Source of the DNA: Synechococcus sp. RSCCF101
GTDB taxonomy: Bacteria; Cyanobacteriota; Cyanobacteriia; PCC-6307; Cyanobiaceae
Assembly: GCF_008807075.1 (NCBI RefSeq)
Contig: NZ_CP035632.1
Location: forward strand, 868,001-932,000
DNA: 64,000 nt
Direction: 5' to 3'
This document shows, piece by piece, positions 60,788 to 64,000 of this stretch (the stretch's first letter is position 1; every line of letters starts with the position of its first letter). The notes under the pieces are model-generated. The model saw only the letters and a program-made list of their open reading frames with translations, was not told the DNA's origin and did not search any database. The position numbers were made by a program, and so were the translations under genes.

Positions 60788-61368
60788 CGCCTCCCCCCGC
60801 CGTGCCGCCGCCCCTGCCGGCCGGGGCCCTCGAGATCGCCACGGGGGCGGCCTTCAGCGGCTGGCTCGCCCTGAACGACACCGTGATGGGCGGTCGCAGC
60901 AGTGCGGCCTGCAGCCTCACCCCGGAGGGTCTGCTGCTGGCCGGGGAGGTCATCGAGGCGGGTGGCGGTTTCGTCAGCTGCCGCTCACCGCTGTTCTCGC
61001 CGCCGCTGGATCTGTCGGCCTACCGCGCCCTGCGGCTGCAGCTGCGGGGCGATGGCCGCACCTACAAGCTGGCGGTGGCCACCCGGGACGGGGCCCTGGG
61101 GCTCACCGAGCTGATCCCGAGCGGGCTGCGCTGGGTCGCGGAGGTGCCCACTCAGGCCGAGGGCCGCACCGTGGTGGAAGTGCCCTTCGCCGCGCTCACA
61201 CCGTCGATCCGGGCCAGGCCCGTGGGCTTCTCGCCCCGCTTCGATCAGGCGGGCCTGACCCGGCTGCAGCTGCTCCACTCCCGTTTCGGCACCCGTGGCG
61301 ACGACAACCCGGGCTTCCGGGCCGGTCCGATCCGCCTGCTGCTGGAGGCGATCCATGCCGTTCCCTGA
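60784..61368 (+). CDS. CIA30 family protein
   Basis: A 194-residue beta-sandwich of the complex I intermediate-associated protein 30 family. Seen: WLALNDTVMGGRSSAA (about 22-37), LRLQLRGDGRTYKLAVATRD (about 82-101), EVPFAALTPSIRARPV (about 132-147). In cyanobacteria the role is unknown; an NDH-1 assembly link is only by family name. The start is GTG in the pgl stop, and the end overlaps the next gene by 14 bases. Confidence 0.85.
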   Translation: MTPPPAVPPPLPAGALEIATGAAFSGWLALNDTVMGGRSSAACSLTPEGLLLAGEVIEAGGGFVSCRSPLFSPPLDLSAYRALRLQLRGDGRTYKLAVATRDGALGLTELIPSGLRWVAEVPTQAEGRTVVEVPFAALTPSIRARPVGFSPRFDQAGLTRLQLLHSRFGTRGDDNPGFRAGPIRLLLEAIHAVP

Positions 61369-61726
61369 TCCCTCCGTCATCGCCACGGCGGCGGATCTCT
61401 GCCTGCGGCCCTGGCGTCACGGCGTGGTGGTGCTCGATGACAGCGCCCTGCCCGATGAGCTCTGCCTGAGGCTCGAATGCCGCGACGGCGACGGCTCGCG
61501 TCAGCCCGGCCGGGACCTGGAACTGGAGCTCTACCGCAGCGGCCGGGATCTGCACCTGATGCTCAGCTGGCCGTCCGAGCCCGAGGCACCGATGCTCTGG
61601 CAGGGACGCCATCCGGTCTGGATGGACCCCCAGTCCGGCCAGCGCTGCAGCAGCCCGGGTGGGGAGAGCGATGCCCTGGAAGCCCTGGCCCGCCGGCTGC
61701 GGGCTCTGCTGAATCCCTCGGGGTGA
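61355..61726 (+). CDS. Conserved small protein after the CIA30 gene
   Basis: A 123-residue protein starting MPFPDPSVIATAADLCLRPW. It has a repeating strand pattern (ELELYRSGRDLHLMLSW), PMLWQGRHPVWMD and a helical tail ALEALARRLRALLNPSG. No membrane segment or known domain. The ATG lies inside the CIA30 gene, so the pair is probably co-translated. Confidence 0.7.
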   Translation: MPFPDPSVIATAADLCLRPWRHGVVVLDDSALPDELCLRLECRDGDGSRQPGRDLELELYRSGRDLHLMLSWPSEPEAPMLWQGRHPVWMDPQSGQRCSSPGGESDALEALARRLRALLNPSG

Positions 61727-61849
61727 CAGCAATGACCCGCCTCGCCGGCGCGACGCCGACTGGGGCCACTGCAGCGACGGGTCTAGGGTCGGCCCACGGT
61801 CAGCATCCGCAGCGGCCAGGTCCTCCCGACCGGGATCACTGAACCACCC

Positions 61850-62701
61850 ATGCCGGAACAGGACAACAGACCGCCACTGCCACCGCCCCCGTCGATGCCG
61901 ACAGCGAGGGTCAGGCCGGAGCCACGGCTGTCGGGCTTCGAGATCCGCGACGGCCTCGCTTCGGATGCGATCCGGGTCGTGTTTCAGCCTCAGGTGTTCA
62001 GCCAGGGTGGCGGCGTGCGTGGGGCCGAAGCGTTTCTGCGCTGGCAGGACGCCTCCGGGGTGACGCTCCCACCGAGCGCCGTCATGGAAGCCGTGGAGAA
62101 GGACCGGCTGTGGCCGTCGGTGACCAAGGCGATCATGGCGCGGACGCTGAAGAAGCTGCGGTCGTGGCTGCAGAAGGACCTGCCGGTCTGCATCGGCATC
62201 AAGTTGCCGGGTCCTGTGCTCATCGCCCCCGCCGTGGTCGACGCCATCGCCGAGCAGGTGCTTCAGTCGTCGGTCAAACCGAGCCACATCGTCTTCCACA
62301 TCGAGTCGCTGCCGGCGGATCTCAGCCTGATCCCGGCCCAGCAGACCACGCTCGGCAAACTGCACGACAGCGGCTTCCGTCTTTCAGCGCTCTGCCCGCT
62401 GCTGATGACGGATTTCACCCTCTCCAGACTGGGCTACAGCCTGTTCGATGAATTCCGCATCGATTTCCGTCTGGCGCATCCCAGCACCCGTGGTGACCGG
62501 CTCTCCCACAGCACGGAACGGTTCGTGGCCGGTGTGCGCAAGGCGAACAAACTCTCCATTGTTCAGAACCTCGAAACCCGCGCCGATTACGACATCGCCG
62601 TGAACACCGGTGTTGATCTGCTGCAGGGTTACTTCATCTCCAAGCCGCTCACCGCGGCTGAGTTCGAGGACTGGCAGGACAGGCCGAGCTGGCAGCCCTG
62701 A
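61850..62701 (+). CDS. Degenerate EAL domain protein
   Basis: A 283-residue protein with a Pro-rich start (about 1-25) and one EAL fold. Compared with active c-di-GMP phosphodiesterases: EAL is E-A-F (GAEAFLRW), the Asn motif is IGIKLPG, the second metal Glu region is FHIES, DDFGTG is TDFTLS, the catalytic Lys segment is FRIDFRL, and AEGVET is VQNLET. Only the final QGYFISKP is normal. It should not cleave c-di-GMP; a binding or scaffold role is likely. A TAGGGT -10-like hexamer lies at 61784. Its last 53 bases are antisense to the hydrolase gene. Confidence 0.85.
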   Translation: MPEQDNRPPLPPPPSMPTARVRPEPRLSGFEIRDGLASDAIRVVFQPQVFSQGGGVRGAEAFLRWQDASGVTLPPSAVMEAVEKDRLWPSVTKAIMARTLKKLRSWLQKDLPVCIGIKLPGPVLIAPAVVDAIAEQVLQSSVKPSHIVFHIESLPADLSLIPAQQTTLGKLHDSGFRLSALCPLLMTDFTLSRLGYSLFDEFRIDFRLAHPSTRGDRLSHSTERFVAGVRKANKLSIVQNLETRADYDIAVNTGVDLLQGYFISKPLTAAEFEDWQDRPSWQP

Positions 62702-63452
62702 GCAGAGCCTCGCGCATCGACCGGGACAGGGAGATCGGGGTGGTGTGAGCGATCTCCGGGTCCACAACCATCTCTGCCAGGCCCTCCCGGAACGCCCGAT
62801 GCAGTGCCACCGCATGCTCCGGGGGCACCACGGCATCCCGCTCGGCAGCGACGATGCGGGTGGGCGCCCTGACCTGCGGGGCCTCGGCGGCCGCATCCCA
62901 GCGGTCCTGCAGCAGCAGATCCACCGGCAACCAGGCCAGAGCCCGGCGGGCCACGGCGAGCAGGCTGTCGAACGGCACCAGAAGCACCAGCTGCACCACA
63001 GGCCGGCTGGCGGCCACATGCACGGCAGGCCCGGTGCCGAGGCTGCGACCCACCACGATCACGCTGGGGTGGCGCCGCGCCACGAGAGCGTGAAGCGCCT
63101 CAGCATCCGCTCGCAGGGATCGCTCGTTCGGCGATCCGTCGCTGCCGCCGTAGCCCCTGTAATGGAGCAGATAAAGAGCGGTGTCGGGCAGCAGGGCGGC
63201 CAGCTCGGCGCGGGTGACGGACACATCCTCCGCATTGCCGCCGAAGTAGATCAGGGCACAGGGTCCCGGATGGGGGCGATGGGACACCATCACCCGGGTG
63301 CCATTCACCATCAGGGCGAGCCGTCCGGATGGGTCGGCCGCGGGTCTGGGGTGATAAATGAGGCGCCGCTGCTGCACACGAACCCAGAGCGCGACTGCGG
63401 CATAGGCCGCCAGCCCGCCGGCCAGCAGCGGCAGCAGGCGCAGGGCTCCCAT
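62649..63452 (-). CDS. Alpha/beta hydrolase, membrane-anchored
   Basis: A 267-residue protein from ATG 63452, with an N-terminal helix (about 2-22) and an alpha/beta-hydrolase domain. The oxyanion region is ALIYFGGNAEDV and LHYRGYGGSDGSPNERSL precedes the nucleophile elbow VVGRSLGTGPAV (Ser). The acid is in IVAAERDAVVPPEH and the His in the DPEIAHTTP segment near the C-terminus. This is the Bem46-like group of unknown substrate. The frame is open 17 codons further (to 63503), but that would leave only ten bases to the divergent acyltransferase start. Confidence 0.85.
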   Translation of the reverse strand: MGALRLLPLLAGGLAAYAAVALWVRVQQRRLIYHPRPAADPSGRLALMVNGTRVMVSHRPHPGPCALIYFGGNAEDVSVTRAELAALLPDTALYLLHYRGYGGSDGSPNERSLRADAEALHALVARRHPSVIVVGRSLGTGPAVHVAASRPVVQLVLLVPFDSLLAVARRALAWLPVDLLLQDRWDAAAEAPQVRAPTRIVAAERDAVVPPEHAVALHRAFREGLAEMVVDPEIAHTTPISLSRSMREALLRAASSACPASPRTQPR

Positions 63453-63513
63453 GGCGGCAACGCTCTCCGATGCAGACTTGCAGGGTGACGCATCGGCGGG
63501 CACGCCGCTCTCG

Positions 63514-64000
63514 ATGGCTCCGGATCGCTGTGAGGCGCTTGATGCGACCCGCTTCCTGGCGGTGCTGCTGCTGATTCCCTTTCACACCGCCGCGATCTTT
63601 TACCGCGGCGATCTCGGCAGCTTCTACCTGACAGCCCCGTCCAGCAGTGCCGTGCTGAGCGCCTTCGTGCTGCTGGTGCATCAGTGGCACATGCCCCTGT
63701 TCTTTCTGCTCGCCGGAGCCGCCAGCTGGCACTCCCTGCAGCAGCGAACCGCAGTGTCCTTCCTGCGGCAGCGCCTGCAGCGGCTTCTGCTGCCCCTGGT
63801 GGTCGGAACGCTGCTGCTGGTGCCGCCACAGGTGTACGTGCACGCCGTGCAGAGCGGGGAGCCGGTCGGTGGCTTTCTTCGCTTCTATCCCCACTTCTTC
63901 GATGGCGTCAGACCGGCCGGCCACTTCGAGTGGGGCCACCTCTGGTTTCTCGCCTATCTGCTGGCGATCACGCTGGCGTTCCTGCCGTTGATGCAGTGGC
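63514..64000 (+). CDS. Acyltransferase 3 family membrane protein, cut by window edge
   Basis: From ATG 63514, 162 codons are seen. The start reads RCEALDATRFLAVLLLIPFH with the family's conserved Arg and His near the first helix. It continues with a loop, LVHQWHMPLFFLLAGAASWH, FLRQRLQRLLLPLVVGTLLL and FEWGHLWFLAYLLAITLAFL. These are the first helices of the OafA/acyltransferase 3 fold that O-acylates sugars or lipids. Substrate unknown; the rest lies outside the window. Confidence 0.88.
   Translation, partial: MAPDRCEALDATRFLAVLLLIPFHTAAIFYRGDLGSFYLTAPSSSAVLSAFVLLVHQWHMPLFFLLAGAASWHSLQQRTAVSFLRQRLQRLLLPLVVGTLLLVPPQVYVHAVQSGEPVGGFLRFYPHFFDGVRPAGHFEWGHLWFLAYLLAITLAFLPLMQW

Noticed and set aside
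1-64000. Search by eye for tRNA, rRNA, CRISPR repeats, IS inverted repeats and att sites
   Set aside because: No cloverleaf with a GGTTCRA arm, no regular spaced repeats and no transposase or integrase were seen; a tRNAscan or CRISPR search could still find weak cases.

Overview
The window is chromosomal DNA of a GC-rich picocyanobacterium. The Cyanobium / freshwater Synechococcus type is the best guess from gene order and base composition; no 16S rRNA is present to confirm it. The cyanobacterial markers are psb28, gun4, an ApcF-type allophycocyanin subunit, pcyA, sipA, chlP, ferredoxin-type sulfite reductase, ccsA, glpX-type FBPase/SBPase and a TAN3T promoter with an NtcA box in front of glnA. 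Gene packing is tight: many 4-base start/stop overlaps, no gene-free stretch above 300 bases unless one doubtful small ORF near 15.3 kb is discounted, and at least seven convergent pairs whose coding ends overlap. I saw no IS element, CRISPR array, rRNA, tRNA or prophage.

Layout. 0-3 kb: a glycosyltransferase cut by the left edge, an unknown protein, and a sugar-kinase-like phosphotransferase coupled to a DOMON-like protein. 3-4.1 kb (minus): small unknown proteins and an exported pentapeptide-repeat protein. 4.1-10.7 kb (plus): yraN-like, rsmA, ispE, DUF3082, a 31-residue membrane peptide, pdhB, secD, secF and a small membrane protein. 10.6-13.1 kb (minus): mnmH, psb28 and an AI-2E-type permease. 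13.2-17.6 kb: gun4, an anti-sigma-type ATPase, several small proteins, a lower-GC patch and a methyltransferase. 17.3-23.2 kb: a small basic protein behind a double palindrome, glnA with an NtcA promoter, apcF, a class V aminotransferase, tadA and a PLP decarboxylase. 23.1-28 kb (minus): bioY, lspA, an FHA-penicillin-binding protein fusion and a membrane GTPase. 28-34.6 kb: sipA, an M16 peptidase pair, and pcyA followed by a DevBCA exporter.

34.6-48 kb: glycosyltransferase, rpsB (with a structured leader), tsf, an unknown gene, recG, a VanX-type dipeptidase, sir, glyS, chlP and a VanY-type carboxypeptidase. 48-53.8 kb: typA, DUF309, lptA, lptB, an LptF/G permease and ccsA. 53.8-61.7 kb is a carbon-metabolism block: rpe, glpX, hemA, glgC, gnd, pgl, a CIA30 protein and a small protein; it links the Calvin cycle, the oxidative pentose phosphate pathway, glycogen and tetrapyrrole synthesis. 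61.8-64 kb: a degenerate EAL protein, an alpha/beta hydrolase and an acyltransferase cut by the right edge.

Most of this is conserved core genome. The points that stand out are the RNA-structured rpsB leader, the double palindrome next to glnA, the catalytically broken EAL protein, the FHA-PBP fusion, the pcyA-devBCA linkage, and the antisense overlaps. I did not find a convincing wholly new multi-gene system.
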